46,985 nt of DNA from Pseudomonas nitroreducens TX1 (GTDB taxonomy: Bacteria; Pseudomonadota; Gammaproteobacteria; Pseudomonadales; Pseudomonadaceae): NCBI RefSeq assembly GCF_000313755.1, contig NZ_AMZB01000070.1:1-46985 (forward strand). The letters run 5' to 3'. A program made the translations under genes and the position numbers. Under the pieces are notes generated by a model. That model made no database searches. It worked only from the letters and a program-made list of their open reading frames with translations, and was not told where the DNA came from. This document shows, in pieces, positions 8,917 to 16,479 of this stretch; position 1 is the stretch's first letter, and each line of letters opens with the position of its first letter.

Positions 8917-8946
8917 TTGACAGCAGTAAGGTGTCCATTTTTGTCA
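8917..8946 (+). promoter_or_regulatory. Candidate PilR activator sites upstream of pilA
   Basis: A cluster of TGTC-type half-sites (TTGACA at 8918-8923, GTGTCC at 8931-8936, TTGTCA at 8941-8946) lies about 75-100 bp before the sigma-54 core promoter of pilA. PilR of P. aeruginosa is known to bind tandem TGTC-containing sites in this location. The match is by eye and by position only. Confidence 0.4.
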
Positions 8947-9017
8947 CTTCCTGCTGAAAACGCTCAGTGCAATCGTTGGGGGGTGCTTCTTACAGTAGGA
9001 AAACAACGCTTTGAGTG

Positions 9018-9033
9018 TTGGCATGGATGATGC
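9018..9033 (+). promoter_or_regulatory. Sigma-54 promoter of pilA
   Basis: The sequence TTGGCATGGATGATGC carries GG at 9020-9021 and GC at 9032-9033, the exact -24/-12 spacing required by RpoN. TGGCA and TGC are close to consensus. It lies 53 bp before the pilA ATG, and pilA is a classical RpoN/PilSR-controlled gene in Pseudomonas. Confidence 0.85.
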
Positions 9034-9085
9034 TTTTGTCAGTTCAGGTCGTAGGACCTCTATTACTGACTCTAGGAGTTCAAGC

Positions 9086-9529
9086 ATGAATGCTCAGAAA
9101 GGTTTCACTCTGATCGAACTGATGATCGTGGTTGCGATCATCGGTATCCTCGCCGCCATCGCCCTGCCGGCCTACCAAGACTACACTGTTCGCTCCCGTG
9201 TATCGGAGCTCGCGGTTATGGCTTCCGGCATGAAAGCGACTGTCGGTGAGAACATCGCCAACGCTGGTGCCATCGCTGCTGGCTCCTGCAATGGTGTAAC
9301 CCTGATTACCACTACTAACGCTACTAAAAATACTGATTCCACCACCTGCACCGACACCACTGGTGTGATCGGCGTGAAGGGCACTTCTGCGGCCAAGTCT
9401 GTCACCCTGACCTACACTCCGACCCTGAACTCTACCACTGGCGTAATCTCCTGGGCTTGCACCACTGTTGCTACTGACTTCAAATACGTTCCCGCTGAAT
9501 GCCGTAACACCGCGGCAGCAGCTCCGTAA
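9086..9529 (+). CDS. pilA: Type IV major pilin PilA
   Basis: The 147-aa prepilin has a six-residue leader MNAQKG, then the mature N-terminus [20 protein letters not shown] with the conserved Phe1 and Glu5. It is cleaved and methylated by PilD. I chose the ATG at 9086 behind TAGGAG because it gives the canonical leader; a longer frame to 9011 crosses the sigma-54 promoter. Two cysteine pairs are visible: one in the middle (SCNG ... STTCT) and one at the C-terminus (WACTT ... AEC, 13 residues between), the latter being the D-region loop. The mature part is very Thr-rich and ends NTAAAAP. The many Thr residues could be glycosylation sites; that is inference. Confidence 0.95.
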   Translation: MNAQKGFTLIELMIVVAIIGILAAIALPAYQDYTVRSRVSELAVMASGMKATVGENIANAGAIAAGSCNGVTLITTTNATKNTDSTTCTDTTGVIGVKGTSAAKSVTLTYTPTLNSTTGVISWACTTVATDFKYVPAECRNTAAAAP

Positions 9530-9544
9530 GTCGGCATAACAAAG

Positions 9545-9575
9545 AAATGCGCCGCTCATGCGGCGCATTTTTTTT
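9545..9575 (+). terminator. Intrinsic terminator of pilA
   Basis: AAATGCGCCGC and GCGGCGCATTT form an 11-bp stem with loop TCAT, followed by a run of T. It ends just before the ribosome-binding site of the next gene (GGGAG at 9576-9580), so any expression of that gene from the pilA promoter needs read-through. Confidence 0.9.
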
Positions 9576-9590
9576 GGGAGATGTTACAGT

Positions 9591-10664
9591 ATGCCAGGTC
9601 AGGTAAAATGTTTTATCTCTCCGCCCGTCGATTTTCTAATGATCGGTGGGCTCTCTTTAATTTGTTTTGTGTTGGTCTTGTCGCTGGGCTTGGATTCAGG
9701 CGATTTTGATATTTTTATGCTTGCTTGGTACCTCGCGTTTTTTGTTAATGGCCCGCATTTTCTTATCAGTTATGAAATGTTTTATGTCGGTCATGGTCGT
9801 AAAGTACTACGTGAGACTAGATTCTTTTTGGCTGGCATTATCGCTCCAGGGGTAATATTGGCGCTCTTGGTGCACTTGATTCTGACTGCGCGGGTCGATT
9901 TGCTCCGGGGTATTCTATATGTAATGTTCTTCACTGTTGGATGGCATTACGTAAAGCAGGCGTACGGTTGCTTCATAGTCTATGCAGGAGGTCAGGGCGC
10001 ATATTTTGAGAAGTGGGAGCAGAAACTGATCAAGTACTCACTATTCCCCTTGTGGTGGGCGTCCTTTTTGCGATTGTTCGCAGGGGAAGGGACGGGAGGA
10101 TACTGGGGGCTGGAGTATTCGGTTCCTGACTTCTTTTCAGGATGGGAAGGAATACTTCATTGGGTTTCCTTCGTAGGCGTTTTTCCATTGCTGTTGGTAT
10201 TTTGGGTGCGCTGGAAGGGAGGGCGGAAATGGCCGGGGTTGGTGGCTATAACTCCGTTAGCTGCAGTCTATCTCTGGCTATCTCCATTGCTGCGAAATGA
10301 GTTTTTTGTTTTCATAATTCCGTTTTTTCATTCCCTTCAGTATTTGTTGTTCAGCGGGGCTTATACCAGGGGAAAAGTTTCTGCTTCCAAAAGAGGGTGG
10401 CGGGGCTATGTGGCATGGTGGGGCGGGGCTTTCATTTTTGCAGCTCTGGCTTTTTACTTCGTGCCAAGTTATCTCGATAGTCTGTCAATAACTCCAGTTG
10501 GTCTTCCAGTGGGGACGTTCATGATTTGCTTTCTGTTGTTTATTAATATACATCACTATTTCATTGATAATGTGATGTGGCGCGGGGGCAATCTCGAGGT
10601 GCGTTCTCACTTAGCTATGCGCGACGTTCCAAGACGCTCGACGCAAGCGGCATTACCGTATTGA
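9591..10664 (+). CDS. Polytopic membrane protein of unknown function, pilA-linked
   Basis: The 357-aa product has about ten membrane helices and no signal peptide. I do not recognise a characterised family. Histidines fall in or next to helices in conserved-looking settings: NGPHFL (H56), GWHYVKQ (H119), FFHSLQY (H247) and IHHYFIDNVMWR (H321, H322, D326). This is the sort of pattern seen in membrane-embedded metalloenzymes, but it is not proof. The ATG at 9591 follows TGGGAG by 10 nt. Base composition is clearly lower in GC than flanking genes (about 40 percent in the lines I counted), suggesting transfer. Its place between pilA and tRNA-Thr is where pilin accessory or modification genes (TfpO, TfpW, TfpX, TfpY, TfpZ) sit in P. 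aeruginosa, but it does not look like those as I know them. Confidence 0.75.
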   Translation: MPGQVKCFISPPVDFLMIGGLSLICFVLVLSLGLDSGDFDIFMLAWYLAFFVNGPHFLISYEMFYVGHGRKVLRETRFFLAGIIAPGVILALLVHLILTARVDLLRGILYVMFFTVGWHYVKQAYGCFIVYAGGQGAYFEKWEQKLIKYSLFPLWWASFLRLFAGEGTGGYWGLEYSVPDFFSGWEGILHWVSFVGVFPLLLVFWVRWKGGRKWPGLVAITPLAAVYLWLSPLLRNEFFVFIIPFFHSLQYLLFSGAYTRGKVSASKRGWRGYVAWWGGAFIFAALAFYFVPSYLDSLSITPVGLPVGTFMICFLLFINIHHYFIDNVMWRGGNLEVRSHLAMRDVPRRSTQAALPY

Positions 10665-10689
10665 GTTGCCGAAAATCTTTCGTTATTAT
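10661..10689 (+). promoter_or_regulatory. Sigma-70 promoter of tRNA-Thr
   Basis: TTGAGT at 10661-10666 and TATTAT at 10684-10689 are separated by 17 bp. The -35 overlaps the stop codon of the membrane-protein gene, and the tRNA begins 31 bp after the -10. Confidence 0.6.
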
Positions 10690-10719
10690 GCGTGCACCGA
10701 CGCGTTTAGTCCTCGGTAG

Positions 10720-10795
10720 GCCGGTGTAGCTCAGTCGGTAGAGCAGCTCATTCGTAATGAGAAGGTCAGGGGTTCGATTCCTCTTACCGGCACCA
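10720..10795 (+). tRNA. tRNA-Thr(CGT)
   Basis: The 76-nt cloverleaf has acceptor GCCGGTG pairing with TACCGGC, the D-arm AGCTCAGTCGGTAGAGC, anticodon loop TTCGTAA with CGT at 10753-10755, the T-arm with GGTTCGATTCC, and an encoded CCA end. It decodes ACG (Thr). A tRNA-Thr next to pilA is a known integration and exchange site in Pseudomonas, consistent with the integrase remnant 170 bp downstream. Confidence 0.97.
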
Positions 10796-10842
10796 AATAT
10801 ACCGCTCCGAATGACCCTAAATCATCCCGGAGCTCAGGAAAG

Positions 10843-10864
10843 CCGGCCTCTTGGCCGGTTTTTT
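10843..10864 (+). terminator. Intrinsic terminator after tRNA-Thr
   Basis: CCGGCC (10843-10848) and GGCCGG (10853-10858) pair around TCTT and are followed by six T. It ends the tRNA transcript. Confidence 0.85.
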
Positions 10865-10967
10865 GTGCCCGTATAAATCTGTATGCTGATGCACAATCCA
10901 GGTTTTTAGGGGGACAAATAGGGGTAAGACCCGGTTCGATATTTCCGGTACCCTTAAAAATGACGCT

Positions 10968-11219
10968 ATGGCCCGTCCCATCACACCTCTGAGCGATTCC
11001 AAGTGCGAAGCCCCCAAGTCGCGCGAGAAAGCCTACAAACTCGCCGACGGCCAAGGCCTCTACCTGTTTGTCCGTCTTAACGGCAGCAAGCTCTGGCAGA
11101 TGAAGTACACCCGCCCCAACGGCAGCGAAAACATGCTTACCTTCGGCGAGTACGGCCGGCAGGGTCGATTTTGTTTGTCACCACCATCAGCTTTGGGTCG
11201 TTTCTCACTCAGCATTTGA
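10968..11219 (+). pseudogene. Truncated tyrosine integrase (N-terminal DUF4102 part)
   Basis: The frame encodes the integrase N-terminal arm domain: MARPITPLSDSKCEAPKSRE, then KLADGQGLYLFV and SKLWQMKYTRPNG, ending around MLTFGEYG. After about residue 63 the sequence stops resembling an integrase and a stop follows at residue 84. The catalytic domain with the R..HxxR..Y residues is absent. P4-type integrases insert at tRNA 3' ends, so this is most likely the scar of a former genomic island or prophage at tRNA-Thr. It is not expected to be active. Confidence 0.8.
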
Positions 11220-11403
11220 AGCGGCTGGGCGTAGCTCACTGAGTCCTTCGCATTTGCGGATTCGATTCCACCGTAAGCCACAACTAGCTGATTGGTTTGT
11301 GGTTATCCTATGAGGCACATCGAAAAATCCACCAAATTCCAGCCCAGCGAAAGCCGGCACTCCCGGCTAACAACCGTCCGTCTGTCTCCGCACCATTTTC
11401 AGC
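11220..11403. other. Gene-free remnant sequence beyond the integrase scar
   Basis: No credible gene is seen. A tRNA T-loop-like string (GATTCGATTCC at about 11260-11270) followed by ACCGTAAGCCACAA is present. It could be a worn attachment site, but it does not match the acceptor of the tRNA-Thr at 10720-10795. Confidence 0.4.
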
Positions 11404-11432
11404 AAAAAGCCCTGCTTTGAGCGGGGCTTTTT
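11404..11432. terminator. Bidirectional intrinsic terminator
   Basis: AAAAAGCCCTGC and GCGGGGCTTTTT pair over 12 bp (one G-T) with loop TTTGA. Read on the minus strand it also ends in a T-run, so it can terminate the sulfatase-fold gene that ends at 11527 as well as anything arriving from the tRNA side. Confidence 0.8.
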
Positions 11433-11526
11433 GTTTTCCGGCGTTCCATCTTGATGGTTTTAAAGCTGAAGCCCGAAAGCGATGGCATGTGTCGACGGTA
11501 ATGGGGAGAAGCAACGAGTCTCTGCG

Positions 11527-13431
11527 CTAATTGGACCGAGGGGCATCCCAGCAGGAGGCGCAGCCACGCTTGACGTCCAATGGTAATGCTGCCGACTGCT
11601 GGATTAGATGTTCTCTCCACTGATTTTTAAGTTCAGCAGGGATCTGGTCGGTAACATCAATTTTCTCTTTATCCTTGGATGATAGGTTGAAGGTGTAACT
11701 TTGCCCGGAGCGAGTGTCGATCCAGTGTTTATAACGCGCGTCTGCCTGAGTATCGATAAGTCCTAAATACTGTGACTGTTGATAATTAATATAGCGGCGA
11801 TTGTTTGGCTCCTGCAGGGAGATTCCTTCCCAGATGTCTGGAACTTTCATATTTAGTGCATGAAGCAAAGTGGGGGCAATATCTATCTGTGAAATATCTT
11901 TCGAGGGGGCTAGGGAGACGGTACTAGCTTTCCCAAAGGACAGCAATACGAGTGGGACTCGCAAGGACTCTTCCCAAACGCTCTGCGAATGAGTGTATAG
12001 ACCGTGCTCGCCCAGAGACTCACCGTGGTCTCCGGTTATGACGACCAGTGTGTCCTCAAGATACCCTAGACTTGCCAGCTTGCTCAGTAACTCTGAAATA
12101 ATCGCATCTGATTGAAGCACGCCCCGGTCATAATAGTTCACTGAGGACTGCACTGCGGCAGGCGTGGTCTCATGTTCCAGTGCGTACGCTTTTCCTGGGC
12201 CGAACTCTGGTGTCTCGTCGAAGCGTAGTCCGAGAGGGTGGGCTGACATGAGGTGGAACTGAATCATTACTGGATTTCCATCCCATTTTTTCTGGCCCTC
12301 CAGATGGTCCAGCAAGAGTCGGTCATCATTGACGTAGCGTTTCGTCTGGGATGCGCCATCGAAATACCCGTCAACCTTCCCATACATATTGGATAGGCCA
12401 TAGAAATTCGTGTGATCGCCGGACAGTATGAGCTCTATTCGATATCCGTACTTCTTTAAGGTTTCATGAAGTGTGAAGGGATGCTCCGCTTGGTTGGCAA
12501 TGTACTGGGAAGCTGCCAAACCACGCAGGCCGCAAATTGACTCGTTGCATACCGCCACCGCGGTGGTCGCCATTTGCAGCGAGCCCTGGGACTTGAACCG
12601 CTCCAGGTTTGGGGTCGTGCGGACGCTGTAGCCCAATAAGGAAAGATGGTCTGCACGCAATGCGTCAACGACGATTAGAATGACGTTGCTTTTATGTGCA
12701 TTCATGCTCGGAACGTACGAACCGCGCGCGGCGTCCTGTTTTCGTTGTAGTTCATTCATTCGCATCAAGCCCATATGGTTGCTTTGCGCCCCCACTTCCG
12801 CATTGACGGCAAACAATACAAGGCTAAATGGTTCCCCTTTCCTTTCCCAGCCCAAGCTGTCGAAGGAGGCTATCTGTATCGAGAAAATACACAGCAGGCT
12901 GAACGCTATTACAGTAATTAGCGTGGGAGAGGCAAGCCGGTGAAGGTATGGAATCCAATCATATTTTCTGAAATATAAATAAACTATCCCTGAAGTAAAA
13001 ATAAATAGGGAGATGAGTAGGCCAAAAATCCAATATGGATTTATGTCCAGCGCCTTTAGAGTGGCTGGGGCTTGTGATACGTACGAGTAAATCAATTGTG
13101 CAGATGCCACTCTCCCCCAAAATTTCAAGCCTATAAGCGCGCCGGTATATATGGCAAATAACCCGAAAAAGATACAGCTAATAATTACAGCTGCCAAGGC
13201 TTGTCTTAGCGCAGCGCTGACTGGCAGGAGGCTGATCAGAAGACGCACTCCCGCAATCGCCAGCGCAATCCAGGAAATCACAAGCAAATGGACAGCAAGA
13301 ACACTGGGTGCAGCATGCATGAATTGTATATATATAAAGAGAAAGAGGAGGGGGAGGGTCAAGAATAGCCCGATTGCTGCAATTAGCCGTCGTGAAATGG
13401 AGAGGCTGCACTCAATGTGATTTCTAGGCAT
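11527..13431 (-). CDS. Membrane-anchored sulfatase-fold hydrolase/transferase
   Basis: The 634-aa protein has about five N-terminal membrane helices (roughly residues 16-36, 46-68, 76-100, 133-153 and 168-188) and a large periplasmic alkaline-phosphatase-superfamily domain. The first metal site is NVILIVVDALRADHLSLLGY (D256), the probable nucleophile region is VCNESICGL (S298 likely), and the second metal signature is ITGDHGESLGEHGLYTH. This is the layout of lipid A or glycan phosphoethanolamine and phosphoglycerol transferases and of related sulfatases; the donor and acceptor cannot be told. Base composition is lower in GC than the core genes. The ATG lacks a good ribosome-binding site. It lies alone on the minus strand in the pilA-tRNA island and may decorate pili or another surface glycan (inference). 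Confidence 0.85.
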   Translation of the reverse strand: MPRNHIECSLSISRRLIAAIGLFLTLPLLFLFIYIQFMHAAPSVLAVHLLVISWIALAIAGVRLLISLLPVSAALRQALAAVIISCIFFGLFAIYTGALIGLKFWGRVASAQLIYSYVSQAPATLKALDINPYWIFGLLISLFIFTSGIVYLYFRKYDWIPYLHRLASPTLITVIAFSLLCIFSIQIASFDSLGWERKGEPFSLVLFAVNAEVGAQSNHMGLMRMNELQRKQDAARGSYVPSMNAHKSNVILIVVDALRADHLSLLGYSVRTTPNLERFKSQGSLQMATTAVAVCNESICGLRGLAASQYIANQAEHPFTLHETLKKYGYRIELILSGDHTNFYGLSNMYGKVDGYFDGASQTKRYVNDDRLLLDHLEGQKKWDGNPVMIQFHLMSAHPLGLRFDETPEFGPGKAYALEHETTPAAVQSSVNYYDRGVLQSDAIISELLSKLASLGYLEDTLVVITGDHGESLGEHGLYTHSQSVWEESLRVPLVLLSFGKASTVSLAPSKDISQIDIAPTLLHALNMKVPDIWEGISLQEPNNRRYINYQQSQYLGLIDTQADARYKHWIDTRSGQSYTFNLSSKDKEKIDVTDQIPAELKNQWREHLIQQSAALPLDVKRGCASCWDAPRSN

Positions 13432-14209
13432 TTTTATATAGGCAATCCTAACTGCTCAAAAGCCTGAAAAACTCAGGTAGAAAGAGTTTTCGCACGGATT
13501 TCGATTGCTTGAATCGATGCAAGTCGCAACTCAATCCGCAAGTAATCGGGTTTGCTGTCGCCTGAATACTAAAAGCCGTGCGGGAAAATTTTAGAAGCCA
13601 GGTATCACAGTTTTGCTCAAGCTTGTTTCGAACTGCCGATTTTTGCCGATCTGGCATGGTGTGTATAGACAGCATGTCGGTCCGCTCTTGATTTTTGCTT
13701 GACCGCTGTGCAGGTCTACGTGACGGCCCCCAAAAACATAGGCGATGATAAATCACACGCGCCAAGTCTTCTATATTCCAACCATTCCATAACAAACACT
13801 AGCGTGCCCGAGCGCTGCTACTCACCGGAATAGTGCGAACACTGCTCGCCGGACGAGGTGGGGGCAAGAATATTCGCGTTTAGCCTCCTTGGAGGGGCCA
13901 GCCGCTGAGATCTTCGTACAATTTTTCCATCAGTTGCAGATGTGTTTGAGGCCGGGGCGGGCAGGAGATCACCCGCTGACTCTAGACCGAGAAGGCTCCA
14001 GTTCGCTATCAGGTCAAAATGGCAAAAGGAACGACGAAGAATCTCAGGCTTAAGGCGATCTGTTGTTCGCTGGATTTGCCGCAGGCAAGGAGTCACTGAT
14101 ATCGAGTGGCAGCGGCGTTCGAAGTGATGTAATGGCGCCGCTTGCTACCAAACAGCGCATCGAATGCATAGAGACCTCGTTTGGCAAAAACGACAGACCG
14201 CCCAAAAAA
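13432..14209. other. Gene-free island segment
   Basis: About 780 bp between the sulfatase-fold gene and galE hold no frame that I accept as a gene. The two longest frames (about 115 and 92 codons, minus strand) have no ribosome-binding site, domain or Pseudomonas-like codon use. A small hairpin CCTGAAAAACTCAGG lies just before the sulfatase-fold gene at about 13463-13477. Composition is close to even GC and AT, like the rest of the island. Confidence 0.5.
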
Positions 14210-15226
14210 TCAGTCGTAGCCGCTGGGGTTCTGGCTTTGCCAGTTCCAGGCGTCGCGGCACATGTCTTCGATGTCGCGGGTGGCGGTCCAGCGCAGTTCA
14301 GCGCTAGCCAGGGTGGGGTCTGCGTGGTAGCTGGCGATATCGCCGTCGCGGCGCGGCAGGAACTGGAAGGGCAGGTCGTGGCCGCAGGCCTTTTCGTAGG
14401 CGTGGATGATTTCCAGCACGCTGTAGCCTCGGCCTGTGCCGAGGTTGAAGGTCTTTGCGCCGCTGGCGCCGTCCAGCCAGCGCAGGGCGCTGAGGTGGGC
14501 GTTGGCCAGGTCGACGACGTGCAGGTAGTCGCGCACGCCGGTGCCGTCCGGAGTGGGGTAGTCGTTGCCGAAGACGCGGATGAAAGGCTGTTTGCCGGTG
14601 GCCACCTGGGACACGTAGGGCATCAGGTTGTTGGGGGTGCCGTTGGGGTCTTCGCCGATGCGTCCGCTGGCGTGCGCACCCACCGGGTTGAAGTAGCGCA
14701 GGATGGCCATGGTCCACTGCGGGTCGGCGTGGGCGATGTCGCGCAAGGCGATTTCCGCCATCAGCTTGGATTGGCCGTAGGGGCTGGCCGGGCCGGTGGG
14801 GGCGTCCTCGCGGATCGGGCTTTCGGCCGCCAAGCCGTAAACAGTGGCTGAAGAGCTATAGATGAAGCGCTTCACGCCATGACGTTGCATGACCTGGCAC
14901 AGGGTGATGGTGCCGGCAAAGTTGGTCTGGTAATAGGCGATGGGGTCGGCCACTGACTCGGCGACGGACTTCAGGCCGGCCAAGTGAATGGTGGCGTCGA
15001 TCTCGTGTTCGCAGAACAGGCGGTCAAGAACGGCTTCGTCGCGGACATCGCCTTCCACGAAGGGGACGGCCTGGCCGGTCAGTCGTGCGATGCGCTGCAG
15101 CGGAATGGGCGAGCTGTTGCTGAGGTTGTCGAGGATGACGGGGTGGAAGCCCTGCTCGATCAGTTCCAGGCAGATGTGAGAGCCGATGTAGCCACAGCCA
15201 CCGGTCAACAGAATCCTTTTCGTCAT
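14210..15226 (-). CDS. galE: UDP-glucose 4-epimerase
   Basis: The 338-aa extended short-chain dehydrogenase interconverts UDP-glucose and UDP-galactose (or the N-acetyl forms). The NAD-binding GGCGYIGSH is at residues 8-16, the SSSATVYG strand follows, and the catalytic YGQSK tyrosine-lysine pair is near residue 147. I chose the ATG at 15226 (MTKRILLTGG) since the frame extending to 15271 has a non-homologous N-terminus. Codon use is core-like, unlike the island next to it. Sitting beside the sulfatase-fold gene it may supply sugar nucleotides for surface glycans, but it could equally serve lipopolysaccharide. Confidence 0.92.
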   Translation of the reverse strand: MTKRILLTGGCGYIGSHICLELIEQGFHPVILDNLSNSSPIPLQRIARLTGQAVPFVEGDVRDEAVLDRLFCEHEIDATIHLAGLKSVAESVADPIAYYQTNFAGTITLCQVMQRHGVKRFIYSSSATVYGLAAESPIREDAPTGPASPYGQSKLMAEIALRDIAHADPQWTMAILRYFNPVGAHASGRIGEDPNGTPNNLMPYVSQVATGKQPFIRVFGNDYPTPDGTGVRDYLHVVDLANAHLSALRWLDGASGAKTFNLGTGRGYSVLEIIHAYEKACGHDLPFQFLPRRDGDIASYHADPTLASAELRWTATRDIEDMCRDAWNWQSQNPSGYD

Positions 15227-15352
15227 GATCGCGCCAATGCTCCCTGGGCTCGCTCGTCGATTCGTGAGCACCTGAGTATGTCAGAGGCGCACGAATCGGC
15301 ACTATGAGGGCGAGGTGATCGTGTCGACAGGTCTGAAAGGTCTTACTGAGAC

Positions 15353-16201
15353 TTACAAGCTCAGCCGCATCGACAGATCCAGCGCCTTGACGTCTTTGGT
15401 CAGGGTGCCGATGGAGATGTAGTCCACGCCGGTCTCGGCGATGGTGCGCAGGGTGGTTTCGGTGATGCCGCCCGACGCCTCCAGCTTGGCGCGCCCAGCG
15501 GTGAGGGTCACGGCGGTGCGCATGTCGTCCAGGCTCAGTTCGTCGAGCATGACGATGTCGGCGCCGGCGTCCAGGGCCTGGCGCAGTTCGTCCAGGTCCT
15601 CCACTTCGATTTCTACCGGCTTGCCGGGGGCGATCTGGTGGGCGGCTGCGATGGCCTGGGCGATACCGCCGCAGGCGGCGATATGGTTTTCCTTGATCAG
15701 GAAGGCATCGTAAAGGCCGATGCGGTGGTTATGGCATCCGCCGCAGGTGATCGCATACTTCTGCGCCAGGCGCAGGCCGGGCAGGGTCTTGCGGGTGTCG
15801 AGCAGCTTCACGCCGGTGCCTTCCACCAGGTCGGCATAATGGCGGGCGCGGCTGGCGGTGCCGGAAAGCAGCTGGAGGAAGTTCAGTGCGCTGCGCTCGC
15901 CGGTGAGCAGGGCGCGCGCTGGGCCCTCCAGGGTGAACAGGGTCTGGTCGGCGCTGACCTGCTCGCCGTCGCTGACCTGCCATTTCACCTGCACGCGCGA
16001 ATCGACCTGGCGAAACACCTCGTCGACCCAGGCAGTGCCAGCAATGGTGGCATTTTCGCGGGTGATGATACGGGCGCTGGCGTCGCGCTCGGCGGGAATC
16101 AATTGAGCGGTGATGTCGCCGCTGCCGACATCTTCGGCCAGGGCGGCGCGGACGTTGGCCTGGATTTCCGCGGAAAGCTCGGCGAGGGTGAGGTTCGGCA
16201 T
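15353..16201 (-). CDS. nadC: Nicotinate-nucleotide diphosphorylase (carboxylating)
   Basis: The 282-aa quinolinate phosphoribosyltransferase makes nicotinate mononucleotide from quinolinate and PRPP in NAD synthesis. Motifs include [12 protein letters not shown] and [24 protein letters not shown], followed by the barrel strands [19 protein letters not shown] and LEASGGI. Length is normal. An AGGAG site precedes the ATG. In Pseudomonas it is the usual neighbour of the pilA-tRNA-Thr locus, so it marks the return to core genome. Confidence 0.96.
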   Translation of the reverse strand: MPNLTLAELSAEIQANVRAALAEDVGSGDITAQLIPAERDASARIITRENATIAGTAWVDEVFRQVDSRVQVKWQVSDGEQVSADQTLFTLEGPARALLTGERSALNFLQLLSGTASRARHYADLVEGTGVKLLDTRKTLPGLRLAQKYAITCGGCHNHRIGLYDAFLIKENHIAACGGIAQAIAAAHQIAPGKPVEIEVEDLDELRQALDAGADIVMLDELSLDDMRTAVTLTAGRAKLEASGGITETTLRTIAETGVDYISIGTLTKDVKALDLSMRLSL

Positions 16202-16347
16202 GGAGGACTCCTGTTCGCAGTGGCGCGATTATACGGGCGGGGAGGCGAGGCGGGGAGGCACGGCAGCTTTTTGGACTGCCGTGCGATTTGTCTGACGGAC
16301 GGTGGCTATCTCTGTGTGAATTTCTTCAAGAATGCGTGAAATGTCTC

Positions 16348-16375
16348 TTGGTTGTGTAAGAAGCTTCCCTATAAT
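16348..16375 (+). promoter_or_regulatory. Candidate sigma-70 promoter of the DUF1631 gene
   Basis: TTGGTT (16348-16353) and a perfect TATAAT (16370-16375) are spaced by 16 bp in a locally AT-rich stretch about 105 bp before the start codon at 16480. Confidence 0.55.
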
Positions 16376-16479
16376 GACGTTGAACCTTTCCGCTTTTTGA
16401 CGCCACTAAATTGACGTTACGGATGACGCTTCGATGACTGTTGGTGCCGCCAGTTGTGTCTGACGGCAGGAGACTTGCG

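Noticed and set aside
11255..11285. A T-loop-like string suggesting a second tRNA or an att repeat
   Set aside because: No acceptor, D-arm or anticodon arm can be formed around it, and the sequence after the T-loop does not repeat the tRNA-Thr 3' end.
13448..13795. A 115-codon minus-strand frame upstream of the sulfatase-fold gene
   Set aside because: There is no ribosome-binding site or domain, and its codon use is unlike both core and island genes.
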